Notes: a model not told the origin generated them from the sequence alone. 64,000 nucleotides of DNA from Candidatus Krumholzibacteriota bacterium (GCA_024276305.1 JAJRXK010000018.1:1-64000); one strand, 5' to 3'; counted from the stretch's first letter, positions 18,284 through 27,035 are shown. A program made the numbers and translations.

Positions 18284-20590
18284 TCAACCCCTCTGCATCC
18301 GCTCACGAGGCGAGCTCTCGACTTCGCCCCGGGTGAGCGCGAGCAACCACGCGGCCGTAGCCTTGGAGAGCGACCCCGCCTCCAGACTGCTCCCCACGCA
18401 GCTGGGACAACCATGGGCACAGGCACAGTCCCTCAGACGTTGGGCCGCCGCCTCCTGCAGCACCGCGTGGAGGTCGAAGAGCCGCCTCGCGAAGCCCACT
18501 CCGCCCGGATAGGTGTCGTAGAGGAAGAGGGTCGGACCGCCGGTCTGGGGACTGCGCACCATGGGAATGCTGCGGAGATCTCCCGGATCGGCCATCAGGA
18601 AGAGAGGCGCCACCTGTCCCAGGAGATGGGCCAGTCCCTTCAGGCCATCGCCCAGATTCAGCCCCTCGCCACGCATTCTCTCGTCGAGACTCTCGTCCAG
18701 GGTCCACCAGAAACTGGTCGTGTGATGCTCGAGTTCGGGAAGGTGGATCCGGCCCGCCCCGAGATTCTCGTGGGTGCCCAGCTTGATCTTCTTGAACATC
18801 GTGGCCTTGGTGATCAGCCCGATTTCCCCGTGGGCCTTCTCCCCGTGGGCCACCGCCTGCGACTCGAAGCAGTCGAGGGCGTGAATCTCGCTCTTGAGTT
18901 GAGCGTCGGTGTAGTAATTCACCTGCACTCGGCGCACATAGGCCTCCTTGCGATCCCAATCCAATTGGTCCACGTGGTATTGCCGGCCTTGGTGCAGATA
19001 GATGGCATCCTCGTGCAAGAGGAGCTGGGCGCTGAGAAGGTCGGTCTCTCCGATCACTTCCCGACCGCGAGAAGTGTCCACGATCACCACGTTCTCGATG
19101 ACCGCACTCCGCATGGACACATCTTCGGCTGGATAGGTATCGGCCATCCAATGGTAGCGATCTCCACTACGACTCAGCACTCGGTGTTCCGTGAGATAGT
19201 CCAGCATCTCGGAGGTGGCCGAGGAATCGCCGAACCTCTCTCCCTCCGCGAAGGGCAATTCGAAGGCGGCGCATTTGAGATGGCTGAGAAGTATGCTCAA
19301 GTTGTCCGGATCGATGATCGCTTGCTCGGGCGTGGACTCGAGAAAGAACTCGGGGTGCTCGATGATGTACTGATCGAGCGGGGCGCTACTGGCCACGAGA
19401 ATCGCCACACTCTCTCCCCTTCTCCGGCCCGCCCGCCCGGCCTGCTGCCAAGTACTGGCCACGGTTCCCGCATAGCCGGCCATGATGCAGACATCGAGCT
19501 GGCCGATGTCGATCCCCAACTCGAGGGCATTGGTGCTGGCCACCGCCAGGATCTCTCCTTCACGGAGCCCACGCTCGATTTCCCGCCGTTCGCGAGGAAG
19601 GTAGCCACCACGGTAGGCGCGAACTCGATCGGCAGAGCGTTTCAGAGAACGCATCGAATCCTTCAAGTAGGTGAGCAGGAGTTCCACCCGGACTCGACTC
19701 CGGCCGAAGAGAATCACCTGCACTCCGGTCTCCAGAAAGGGCCTGGCCAAACGAGCTGCTTCCTTGATCACCGACCGTCGAATACCGAGTTCTGCATTCA
19801 CCACCGGCGGATTGTAGAAGATCAGGTGCTTTCGTCCCCGAGGAGCACCGTTCTCGTCGTTGACCACCGCAGACCGCCCGAGCAGACGCGCCGCGTGGTC
19901 GGCGGGATTGGCGATCGTCGCACTGCAGGCGATGATCAGCGGGCGAGAACCGTAGAACTCGCAGATCCGCAAGAGCCGCCGCAGGACGTTGGCCACGTGG
20001 CTTCCGAAGACTCCTCGGTAGTGGTGAAGCTCGTCCACCACCAGAAAACGGAGATTCTCGAAGAGCTTCACCCAGGCCGTGTGGTGGGGCAGGATCCCCT
20101 GATGGAGCATGTCCGGATTCGTCACCACCACATGCCCCGAGCTGCGAATGGTGCGCCGAGCGGCGGCAGGAGTATCCCCGTCGAAAGTGTAGGTCTTGAT
20201 GTCGACCTCCATCGCCTCGATCAGGCCGTGGAGTTCGTTCATCTGATCCTGGCTCAGGGCCTTGGTGGGAAAGAGGTAGAGCGCACGGGCTTCGGAGTCC
20301 TCCAAACAGGCTTGCAGGACCGGCAGGTTGTAGCAGAGGGTCTTTCCGCTCGCGGTCGGGGTGACCACGACCTGATCTCGACCCTCCGACGCGAGTTCGA
20401 GAGCACGGGCCTGGTGGAGGTAGAGCTTCTCCACGCCTCGCGCCTCGAGGGCACGTCTCAGTCGGGGATCGGTGGAGGCGGGAAACGCGACGCACCGAGG
20501 ACCTTGGGCCTCCAGCGTGTGCCAACGGGTGACATTCCGGGTGAAGCCCGGGCTCTCACGCAGATGCCCCAACAATTGCTGTAGATTCAT
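18284..20590 (-). CDS. mrfA: MrfA/YprA-like DEAD/DEAH-box helicase with DUF1998 zinc domain
   Basis: A 768-residue superfamily 2 helicase, close to B. subtilis YprA (about 750). Seen in order: Walker A TPTASGKT (77-84), motif II DELH (186-189), motif III CSAT, motif VI QQAGRAGRRRG (about 380), and a C-terminal DUF1998/MrfA zinc region ending CACAHGCPSCVG (about 722-733). MrfA is a 3'-5' DNA helicase acting in a UvrABC-independent excision pathway for mitomycin-type lesions. The ATG at 20590 follows GGGGGAGGC. It is upstream of mrfB in what looks like one transcript. Confidence 0.9.
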   Translation of the reverse strand: MNLQQLLGHLRESPGFTRNVTRWHTLEAQGPRCVAFPASTDPRLRRALEARGVEKLYLHQARALELASEGRDQVVVTPTASGKTLCYNLPVLQACLEDSEARALYLFPTKALSQDQMNELHGLIEAMEVDIKTYTFDGDTPAAARRTIRSSGHVVVTNPDMLHQGILPHHTAWVKLFENLRFLVVDELHHYRGVFGSHVANVLRRLLRICEFYGSRPLIIACSATIANPADHAARLLGRSAVVNDENGAPRGRKHLIFYNPPVVNAELGIRRSVIKEAARLARPFLETGVQVILFGRSRVRVELLLTYLKDSMRSLKRSADRVRAYRGGYLPRERREIERGLREGEILAVASTNALELGIDIGQLDVCIMAGYAGTVASTWQQAGRAGRRRGESVAILVASSAPLDQYIIEHPEFFLESTPEQAIIDPDNLSILLSHLKCAAFELPFAEGERFGDSSATSEMLDYLTEHRVLSRSGDRYHWMADTYPAEDVSMRSAVIENVVIVDTSRGREVIGETDLLSAQLLLHEDAIYLHQGRQYHVDQLDWDRKEAYVRRVQVNYYTDAQLKSEIHALDCFESQAVAHGEKAHGEIGLITKATMFKKIKLGTHENLGAGRIHLPELEHHTTSFWWTLDESLDERMRGEGLNLGDGLKGLAHLLGQVAPLFLMADPGDLRSIPMVRSPQTGGPTLFLYDTYPGGVGFARRLFDLHAVLQEAAAQRLRDCACAHGCPSCVGSSLEAGSLSKATAAWLLALTRGEVESSPRERMQRG

Positions 20591-20665
20591 GCCTCCCCCA
20601 GGCCGCCTCGATCGCCGTCGCGATCCGATGCAATCCTCACCCGGGGGCGCGCCAGGCGCACGAGC

Positions 20666-20887
20666 CTAGGAAGGATCGTCGTGCTTGTCCGATTCGATGT
20701 CGTTCTTGATCTCGGCGGTCGCATTCTTGAACCGCCGGATCGAGGCACCGAGAGCATCCGCGATTTCCGGAAGCTTTTTCGGTCCGAAGAAAATCAGGAT
20801 GATGCCGAAGATCACCAGCGTCTCCTGCCAACCGATGGTCGGCAAGAAGGCGAGTGTCAGGGCGCCAAGGCCCAAGCTCATTGCCAT
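20666..20887 (-). CDS. tatA: Twin-arginine translocase TatA/TatE-family subunit
   Basis: A 73-residue protein with one N-terminal membrane helix (WQETLVIFGIILIFFGPKKLPE) running into the FGPKKLPE hinge and an amphipathic helix (ADALGASIRRFKNA) plus a charged tail: the complete TatA pattern. TatA oligomers form the channel for folded Tat substrates. No tatC is in the window. ActB at 59179-62175 has a Tat signal and is a plausible client. Two in-frame ATGs (20887 and 20881) are possible; the first follows aggtg. An upstream frame reaches 20897 only in another register and is not coding. Confidence 0.93.
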   Translation of the reverse strand: MAMSLGLGALTLAFLPTIGWQETLVIFGIILIFFGPKKLPEIADALGASIRRFKNATAEIKNDIESDKHDDPS

Positions 20888-20954
20888 CTTCGCTCACCTC
20901 GTTCTCGTCCGACGGGGAGGCCAGACGACGAGTCCAGAGGATTGGTGCGATCGT

Positions 20955-21233
20955 TCATCGGAACCATCGCAGTAGTTGCGCCACCACGAAGATCCCCACG
21001 ACACTCATGAGATTCACCCTGACCATGAATCCAACGGTGATCTCGAACACGATCAGATCGATCCGAACCGGATCGAATCCGATGTCATCATGCTGTTGGA
21101 CGAAGAGCTGATGCGCCACGCTGTCCGCGGGCAGAAAGAGACCCATCGCCTGCCCCAGCACGCTCCCGACCAATATACCCAGAAAGAAGGTGAGGGCCAA
21201 GAAGCCGATCGATCGTTTGCTCAGGACACACAC
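20955..21233 (-). CDS. DUF4321-like small membrane protein
   Basis: A 92-residue protein with two membrane segments: GFLALTFFLGILVGSVLGQAMG near the start, and a C-terminal one around VNLMSVVGIFVVAQLL. The spacing (helix, LFVQ/DPVRIDLIVFEITVGF linker, then NLMSVVGI) fits DUF4321 membrane proteins, whose function is unknown. The start is GTG 21233, tight against a ggga stretch, and is not certain. It lies between a LytR_C protein gene and tatA, all on the minus strand. Confidence 0.7.
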   Translation of the reverse strand: MCVLSKRSIGFLALTFFLGILVGSVLGQAMGLFLPADSVAHQLFVQQHDDIGFDPVRIDLIVFEITVGFMVRVNLMSVVGIFVVAQLLRWFR

Positions 21234-21303
21234 TCCCGTCAGATCCGGCCCGCCGAATCGAACACATTCATCTCCGGCCCCCAGGGAGCCTGCGTCAACC
21301 GGC

Positions 21304-21711
21304 CTACCTTAGCATCGAAGGCCGCGAGGTCAAGATCCCGAGCTCTTCGGCGTCCTGACCCAGAACCAGGGTCACATCCACATCACTGCCGTCCACCCGC
21401 TCGAGCAACAGGGGAATGCCCCCAATCCGCTCCGCCAGCCGAGCGGTGAGGAGGGGCCGCGCCCTCCGATCCACGAGGAGGGTCCGCTCGTAGTCCTTCC
21501 GCGGCGCGTTCTCCACCCGAGCCACGACCTGCCCCAGGGCCTCGAGCTCGGTCGCCACCCGCGCCGCGATTCCGTCCACGCCGCAACCGTTGAGCACTTC
21601 CACTTCGAGGGAAGGCAGCGGTGCGGGCTGGCTGCGGTCGACCAAGGTCCACCCCATCGAGAGTAGAGCGACTCCAAGCGCCACCAGCAGAAAGAGCCGC
21701 ACCAGGGTCAT
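21304..21711 (-). CDS. LytR C-terminal-domain protein, membrane anchored
   Basis: A 135-residue protein: an N-terminal membrane helix (LVRLFLLVALGVALLSMGW) then a LytR_C domain (VEVLNGCGVDGIAARVATELEALG, with closing block DVDVTLVLGQDAEEL). The domain occurs at the C-terminus of LytR-CpsA-Psr cell-wall ligases and also alone, as here, so there is no ligase activity to claim. Its ATG overlaps the stop of the upstream nucleotidyltransferase gene by 4 bases (ATGA), the last gene of the coupled operon that starts with folB. Confidence 0.85.
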   Translation of the reverse strand: MTLVRLFLLVALGVALLSMGWTLVDRSQPAPLPSLEVEVLNGCGVDGIAARVATELEALGQVVARVENAPRKDYERTLLVDRRARPLLTARLAERIGGIPLLLERVDGSDVDVTLVLGQDAEELGILTSRPSMLR

Positions 21712-22466
21712 GCTCGCTCACCCTGCCTCATGGCCTCTGCATCTCGAGTGGCTCGGGCCAGGTCCTCGGGAGTATTGATCCCCTGCACCTCTCGTTCGTC
21801 CTCGCAGATCACGGCCTCGACCCGATGCCCGTCCCGGACCAGAATCTCCACCACGTCGGTGAGGTAGAATTCGCCCTGGGCATTGTCCGACCCGAGTCGA
21901 TCCAGCGCGCTCCAGAGGCGTGCATTGTCGAAACAGTAGGTGCCGGTATTGTACTCGCGGATCTCTCGCTGCTCGGCAGTGGCATCCTTCTCCTCGACGA
22001 TCCCCACCACCGCGCCCTCCGCATCGCGGAGAATGCGTCCGTAACCGGTGGCGTCCTCGGTCACGGCCGTCAGCACCGCTCCCACCACCTGGGCAGGACG
22101 GGAGGTCGCCACATCGACGAGAGCCCGAAGAGTTCGCGGACGGATGAGCGGAACATCTCCGCAGAGGATCAGGGTGTGCCCTTCCTGTCCTTCCAGCGCG
22201 GCCCGAGCCTGGAGCACCGCATGCCCGGTTCCGAGCTGATCTTCCTGCAACGCGGTATCCACTCCGGGAGCCCGACACCGAGCCGCAACCGCGTCTGCCT
22301 GATGCCCCACCACCACCACGCTGTGGCGAGCTCCGAGCTCCGACAGCGATGCGAGGACGTGCTCGACCAAGGGTTTGCCTCCGAGGGGATGGAGCACCTT
22401 GGCCAGATCACTCTTCATGCGAGTTCCCTTGCCCGCGGCCAACACTACGGCGTAGATGTTCTTCAA
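21708..22466 (-). CDS. GlmU-like UDP-sugar pyrophosphorylase (nucleotidyltransferase domain only)
   Basis: A 252-residue nucleotidyltransferase. It opens with the GlmU signature VVLAAGKGTRMKSDLAKVLHPLGGKPL, followed by QLGTGHAV, ILCGDVPLI, GYGRILRD and EYNTGTYCF. It would join UTP and GlcNAc-1-phosphate to make UDP-GlcNAc. The left-handed beta-helix acetyltransferase half of bifunctional GlmU is missing, and the gene ends cleanly in a 4-base overlap with the LytR_C gene, so this is not a frameshift. The start is TTG 22466: GGAGGA lies 6 bases upstream and the TTGA overlaps the panC stop. Substrate could also be another hexosamine phosphate. Confidence 0.87.
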   Translation of the reverse strand: MKNIYAVVLAAGKGTRMKSDLAKVLHPLGGKPLVEHVLASLSELGARHSVVVVGHQADAVAARCRAPGVDTALQEDQLGTGHAVLQARAALEGQEGHTLILCGDVPLIRPRTLRALVDVATSRPAQVVGAVLTAVTEDATGYGRILRDAEGAVVGIVEEKDATAEQREIREYNTGTYCFDNARLWSALDRLGSDNAQGEFYLTDVVEILVRDGHRVEAVICEDEREVQGINTPEDLARATRDAEAMRQGERA

Positions 22467-23425
22467 AGGAATTCCTCCGGAAGTTCCTGTTGCATCGGCC
22501 AACGCCGGGCCAGATGGGCCGGCGTGCACTCGTCGAGCAAAGGAGCCAACCGAACCCGCTCCCTCCCGACTTCGAAACAACGGTTGTCCAAGAGCCGAGC
22601 CCCACCCACGGTGGCCGCCACTGCGGCCACCACGCGTCCCTCGACCATGTCGCTGCGTCCGAGATCCTCGACCCGACGGAGGTCCGCGTAGTCGACCCGC
22701 ACTTCGGGCTGCGCCAATACCTCCTGCATCGCGGATTCGATGAGCTCCCGTCCACGCTCGCCCTCCTCCAGGAGGGCCTGGGCCCGATCGAGAGCACGGG
22801 GAAGAACCCTCGCCACCTCCCGCTCCTCAGGACTGAGGTAACGATTGCGACTGCTGAGGGCCAGACCATCTTCCGCTCGGCCGGTCGGCCCGATGCACAG
22901 ATCGATGTCGAAGTGCAGATCACGCAGGAGCCGATGGATCACCAGACATTGCTGCGCGTCCTTCTGACCGAAGACCGCCACCTGGGGCCGTACGATGTTG
23001 AAGAGCTTGGTACAGACCGTGGTCACCCCGAGGAAGTGTCCTTCCCGATGCTGGCCACAGAGAGGGTCGGTCAACCCTCGAACCTCGACCCGGGTCTGAT
23101 CTCCCGGGACGTAGACGTCGTCGACCGACGGCGCGTAGATCGCGTCCACCCCCAGTGCGCGGAGTCTCTCCCGATCGGCCTCGAGACGACGAGGATAGCG
23201 GTCGAAGTCCTCCCCAGGAGAAAACTGGGTAGGATTGACGAAGACCGAAACGATGGTCGGCCCGAAGCTCCTGGCGATGCGCACCAGGTCCAGATGCCCC
23301 TGATGGAGATCTCCCATCGTGGGAACGAAGACCACCGGATGGTCGCTCCCCTCGAGGTCGCGCCGCAGAGCGCGCAACTCTTCGGCCTTGCGCAGGATGG
23401 GGGTGGGCCCCGAGGACTCTCCCAT
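22463..23425 (-). CDS. panC: Pantoate--beta-alanine ligase
   Basis: A 320-residue pantothenate synthetase that joins pantoate and beta-alanine using ATP. Motifs: PTMGDLHQGHL (HIGH-type), VNPTQFSPGEDFDRYPR, FGQKDAQQC and the KMSKS-like ALSSRNRYLSPEE. Length is about 35 residues above E. coli PanC because of an N-terminal extension. ATG 23425 sits one base after the panB stop, with a GGAG site 9 bases upstream. Downstream it overlaps the GlmU-like TTG start. Confidence 0.95.
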   Translation of the reverse strand: MGESSGPTPILRKAEELRALRRDLEGSDHPVVFVPTMGDLHQGHLDLVRIARSFGPTIVSVFVNPTQFSPGEDFDRYPRRLEADRERLRALGVDAIYAPSVDDVYVPGDQTRVEVRGLTDPLCGQHREGHFLGVTTVCTKLFNIVRPQVAVFGQKDAQQCLVIHRLLRDLHFDIDLCIGPTGRAEDGLALSSRNRYLSPEEREVARVLPRALDRAQALLEEGERGRELIESAMQEVLAQPEVRVDYADLRRVEDLGRSDMVEGRVVAAVAATVGGARLLDNRCFEVGRERVRLAPLLDECTPAHLARRWPMQQELPEEFL

Positions 23426-23426
23426 T

Positions 23427-24284
23427 TCAGGAATCTCCGTCCGGACCCGCGGCATTCGGGGTGCTCTCTCGTTGACGCGGGCTCATGGAAAAGGAATGTT
23501 CCGAGGCCGGAAACTCTCCAGACCGGACTTCATCGGCGAAGCGCCGGAGGGCTTCGCCCAACAAGGTGGCTCCTTCGGCGTAGCGCTTCACGAAGCGGGG
23601 CTGGAAGTCCGCGATGAAGCCGAGGAGGTCATGGAAGACGAGCACCTGGCCGTCGCAACCGGGGCCGGCCCCGATGCCGATGGTCGGAATGCCGACATTG
23701 CCGGTGATCTCCTCCGCCAGACCGGCGGGGATGCACTCCAGGACCATCGCGCTGGCCCCCGCTGCCTCGATCTTCCGAGCCGCATCGACCATGCGCCGGG
23801 CATCGATGTCGTCACGCCCCTGGACGAGATACCCCCCGAAGGCGTGGACGGACTGCGGGGTGAGACCCAGGTGTCCCCAGACCGGAATGTCCGCCTTGGC
23901 CACCCTCTCGATGCAGAGGAGTCGGTCCTCCGCACCTTCGATCTTCACCGCTTCTGCCCCGGCCTCCTGCACCAGACGGATCGAGGCATCCAAGGTGGCT
24001 TCCGGGCCCCGTTGAAAGGTGCCGAAGGGAAGGTCCGCGACAAGGAGCGCGCTGGGCTTCGCCCGCGCCACGCAACGCGTGTGGTAGAGAAGGTCGTCCA
24101 AGCTCACCGGGAGCGTGGTCTCGTGGCCCTGGATCACCATTCCCAAACTGTCCCCGACCAACAGGGCGTCGACCCCTGCTCCGTCGACGATGCGCGCCGT
24201 GGTGTAATCGTAGGCCGTCAGCACCACGATGCGTTCTCCTCGACGCTTGAGCTCGATGAGATCCGGCGCGGTGGTCTTCTTCAT
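23427..24284 (-). CDS. panB: 3-methyl-2-oxobutanoate hydroxymethyltransferase
   Basis: A 285-residue ketopantoate hydroxymethyltransferase, the first committed step to pantothenate and CoA, using methylene-tetrahydrofolate. Motifs: VVLTAYDYTTARIVD, LVGDSLGMVIQGHETTLPV, MVLECIPAGLAEEIT and IPTIGIGAGPGCDGQVLV. Full length for the family with a short extra C-terminal tail. Its ATG overlaps the stop of the deoxynucleoside kinase (ATGA). Folate genes upstream and panC downstream give a coherent one-carbon/CoA operon. Confidence 0.97.
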   Translation of the reverse strand: MKKTTAPDLIELKRRGERIVVLTAYDYTTARIVDGAGVDALLVGDSLGMVIQGHETTLPVSLDDLLYHTRCVARAKPSALLVADLPFGTFQRGPEATLDASIRLVQEAGAEAVKIEGAEDRLLCIERVAKADIPVWGHLGLTPQSVHAFGGYLVQGRDDIDARRMVDAARKIEAAGASAMVLECIPAGLAEEITGNVGIPTIGIGAGPGCDGQVLVFHDLLGFIADFQPRFVKRYAEGATLLGEALRRFADEVRSGEFPASEHSFSMSPRQRESTPNAAGPDGDS

Positions 24285-24937
24285 GACTCATCCGACCATG
24301 AGGGGACGAAGTAGCGCGTCCCGTGAAACGACTGGAAGATCTGCGACTCCAATTCTTCGCGATGGCTCCGATGCCGCACGAAATCGAGGTCGTTGCAATT
24401 CACCACCAGCAGAGGACTCTCCTCGTAGTGAAAGAAGAAGTAGTTGTAGGCCTCGTTCAGGGTCTGGATGTATTCGACGTCCATGTCCAGCTCGAAGCTT
24501 CGTCCCCGCCACGCGATGCGCTGCATGATCACTTCGGTGCTGGCCTGCAAGTACACTACCAGATCGGGCCGAGGGACGCGCTCCTCGAGGACATCGGCCA
24601 CGCTCTCGTAGAGGCGGAGCTCGTCATCGGCCAGATTGATGTTGGCGAAGATGCGATCCTTTGCGAAGAGATAGTCGGAGACCATCCTTTCTCCGAAGAG
24701 CTCCCGCTGCACCATCTGTTGCTGTTGACGATAGCGGCTCAACAGAAAGAACATTTGGGTCACGAAGGCGTGGGCCTCCCGGTCGCGGTAGAACTTCTCG
24801 AGAAAGGGATTCTCCTCCACCACTTCCAGATTGAGGGTCGCGCCGAGGGTCTCTCCCAACACTCGGCAGAGCGAAGTCTTGCCCACGCCGATGACCCCTT
24901 CCACCACGATGTAATTCCAGGGGCACTCCACACTCAT
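24281..24937 (-). CDS. Deoxynucleoside kinase
   Basis: A 218-residue dNK-family kinase. P-loop EGVIGVGKTS lies near residues 12-21, followed by EENPFLEKFYRD (substrate Glu), FFLLSRYRQQQ and the DR-containing FAKDRIFANINL. Such enzymes phosphorylate deoxyadenosine, deoxyguanosine or deoxycytidine in salvage; the sequence alone does not tell which. ATG 24937 follows GGGGGAGGC and overlaps the folK stop (ATGA). The longer frame to 25153 is inside folK and not supported. Salvage kinase between folate and pantothenate genes is a recurring bacterial arrangement. Confidence 0.92.
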   Translation of the reverse strand: MSVECPWNYIVVEGVIGVGKTSLCRVLGETLGATLNLEVVEENPFLEKFYRDREAHAFVTQMFFLLSRYRQQQQMVQRELFGERMVSDYLFAKDRIFANINLADDELRLYESVADVLEERVPRPDLVVYLQASTEVIMQRIAWRGRSFELDMDVEYIQTLNEAYNYFFFHYEESPLLVVNCNDLDFVRHRSHREELESQIFQSFHGTRYFVPSWSDES

Positions 24938-25470
24938 GCCTCCCCCTTCCCGGCCAGAGCCCACAGCAGGTCGACATCTCCCAGGCGCCGAAGCCTCTGC
25001 CGCGCCACCTCGGGACTCCGAAGGCGCTCCTCCACCGGCACTCCACTCGGCAGGCGCAGCTGGGGATCGAGGTCCCGCAGCGGCTCGAGCACGAATCGGC
25101 GATCTTCCATCCGGGAATGAGGGAGGGTCAGGAGTTCGGAACTCCGCCGACATTGTCGGTGGACGAGAAGGTCGATGTCCAGTTCCCGCGGAGCCCGATG
25201 GGAATTCGGGGCGCGCCCCGCTCTACTCTCGAGGTCCTGGGTCCAGGCCAAGAGCTTCTCGGGATGGACCTCGATCACCGCCCGCAGACAGAGGTTCCAG
25301 TAGTCCGGCTGCGGCCCGCATTCCACCGCCGCGGTCTCGTAGACCCCACTCGTCTCCAGCTGACCGACCGCCGGCCAGGACCGAAGAGCGTCCAGGGCGG
25401 TGGCGAGCTGCCCCCCTCGATCGCCCTGGTTCGCACCCAGGCTCAAGTAGGTCCACCGCTCGCCCATCAT
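24934..25470 (-). CDS. folK: 2-amino-4-hydroxy-6-hydroxymethyldihydropteridine diphosphokinase
   Basis: A 178-residue HPPK that pyrophosphorylates hydroxymethyl-dihydropterin in folate synthesis. Motifs: YLSLGANQGDR at the start, then VYETAAV, the active-site RAPRELDIDLL and LPHSRMEDRRFVLEPL. Full length. ATG 25470 overlaps the folB stop (ATGA), so translation is probably coupled. An ATG 3 bases later is possible. Confidence 0.96.
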   Translation of the reverse strand: MMGERWTYLSLGANQGDRGGQLATALDALRSWPAVGQLETSGVYETAAVECGPQPDYWNLCLRAVIEVHPEKLLAWTQDLESRAGRAPNSHRAPRELDIDLLVHRQCRRSSELLTLPHSRMEDRRFVLEPLRDLDPQLRLPSGVPVEERLRSPEVARQRLRRLGDVDLLWALAGKGEA

Positions 25471-25859
25471 GAGTGCGATGCCTCGCGGTGGCGCTGCAGG
25501 CGGATGGCGACCGGTCCTCGTGATGGGTCCCAGGGCGGACGAACTTTCTCCACCCGAAGGGTGATTCCTTCGACGCGGGCATCGCATAGGACCAGCTCCG
25601 ACACCGCCTGGCCCAGGCCCTCCAGGAGGGCCCAGGTTCGGGACTGGACCAGAGCCTCGATTCGGTCGATCAGATCTGCGTAGTCCACGCTATCGGAGAG
25701 GCGGTCGCTCCTCCCGGCGCGGCGCAGATCCAGGTGGATGTGCAGGCTCAGCCGGAGGGTCTGCGGGTGATCGGACTCGCCGGGGGCCACACCGATCCGG
25801 CAGGCCACTCGGAGGTCGGGGACTTCGATGCGATCGAGCTGTGACGCGGGGGCGTTCAT
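25467..25859 (-). CDS. folB: Dihydroneopterin aldolase
   Basis: A 130-residue FolB. Seen: LRVACRIGVAPGESDHPQTL (family entry, IGV..E...Q), DSVDYADLIDRIEALV and the closing TLRVEKVRPP. It produces hydroxymethyl-dihydropterin for FolK, its immediate downstream neighbour. It is the first gene of a seven-gene run with overlaps of 4 bases or gaps of 1 base. The ribosome site before ATG 25859 is weak; no better start is near. Confidence 0.93.
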   Translation of the reverse strand: MNAPASQLDRIEVPDLRVACRIGVAPGESDHPQTLRLSLHIHLDLRRAGRSDRLSDSVDYADLIDRIEALVQSRTWALLEGLGQAVSELVLCDARVEGITLRVEKVRPPWDPSRGPVAIRLQRHREASHS

Positions 25860-25910
25860 GGTGCGGTGAAGCTAGCGAGAATTGCCCCCGACGTCACGGG
25901 AAAGGGTGGA

Positions 25911-27035
25911 TCAGCCCTGCTTCTGCTGGAGCTCTCGGATCTCGATGAGCTGCTTCTGGCGTCCGATCTCCTTGACCGCCTGGTCTCCCCAGTAGCTGTC
26001 GCTCCGGGCCTTCTCGAACATCGTGATCGCCTGCTCGTAGTCGGAATCCCGCTTCTCGTAGACCTTGCCCATCAAGAAGTACATCGCTCCGACCTGCCCA
26101 TCGCTCTCCGGCCACTGGGCCACGGCGTCGGAGGCGAGGCGTCCGGCATCGGTCCACCGTCCCACCTCGGAATAGGCGAAACCGAGGGCAACGGCGATGT
26201 CGTGGCGGCTGGGTTTGAGCTCCAGGGCCTTCTCGTAGGCCTCGATGGCTTCCCGGTGCTTGCCCAGCGCGGTGAGCGACTGCCCCAGGTTCTTCCAACC
26301 CGCCACACTGGACGAGCTGCCCTCGAGGTACTTGCGGAAGGTCGCGACGGCGGCGCTCCACTCCTGGCGATTCATCTGATCCACGCCCACACCGAAGAGT
26401 CCACTCCCGCCACCGGCGGTCTGGAACCACTGATCGGCCTCCTGCCGGTCTCCCAGCTTCTCGTAGGCCTTCCCGATCCTCTTGGCATACTCGATCTTCT
26501 TGTCTCCCTCGCTCAGCCCGTAGAGGATCTGCAGGTGGTCGATGGCCTTGGCCAAGGACTCGGTCTTGGAGTAGGAGTAGACCAGACGCTCGTGGGCCTT
26601 GAGGTTGTTGGGATCCGTGCGCAGGATCGCTTCGTAGACCTGCTCCGCCCGGTCGAAGGCGCGATTCTTGAGCAGGACGAAGCCGAAGGGTTGCAACACC
26701 TGGGGACCGGCATCGAGGAGCATGCCCCCGAACTTCCCCTTGATCAGACGCTCGTAGTAGTCGACGGCGTCGGACCAGGCCCCCGTGCGCATCTTGGCCT
26801 GCGCCATGAGCTCCACGCTGGGCCAGTGCTCAGGGCATGAATCGATGGCCATCACCAGAGAGGGAATCGCCTCCGCCCACTGATTGCCCTGGGCGAATTG
26901 GTAGGCGGTGGAATAACTCTGCTCGGCTGAACTCTTGTCGGCCGCTCCGCACTCGGCTCGAGCCAGCGTGGCCCCGGCGACGAGGACGACGGCGGGGAGG
27001 ACAGCGGTGAGACGAAGGAGGCGCTTCCTGCTCAT
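25911..27035 (-). CDS. Exported TPR-repeat protein
   Basis: A 374-residue protein with a signal peptide (LLRLTAVLPAVVLVAGATLARA) and at least six tetratricopeptide-like repeats, for example SYSTAYQFAQGNQWAEAIPS, DYYERLIKGKFGGML and NLGQSLTALGKHREAIEAYEKAL. It would act as a periplasmic protein-binding scaffold; no partner can be named. ATG 27035 has GGAGA 6 bases upstream, better than the in-frame ATG at 27047. A candidate promoter lies about 80-110 bases upstream, so it may be transcribed separately from the glutamate dehydrogenase. It ends 51 bases before folB. Confidence 0.82.
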   Translation of the reverse strand: MSRKRLLRLTAVLPAVVLVAGATLARAECGAADKSSAEQSYSTAYQFAQGNQWAEAIPSLVMAIDSCPEHWPSVELMAQAKMRTGAWSDAVDYYERLIKGKFGGMLLDAGPQVLQPFGFVLLKNRAFDRAEQVYEAILRTDPNNLKAHERLVYSYSKTESLAKAIDHLQILYGLSEGDKKIEYAKRIGKAYEKLGDRQEADQWFQTAGGGSGLFGVGVDQMNRQEWSAAVATFRKYLEGSSSSVAGWKNLGQSLTALGKHREAIEAYEKALELKPSRHDIAVALGFAYSEVGRWTDAGRLASDAVAQWPESDGQVGAMYFLMGKVYEKRDSDYEQAITMFEKARSDSYWGDQAVKEIGRQKQLIEIRELQQKQG

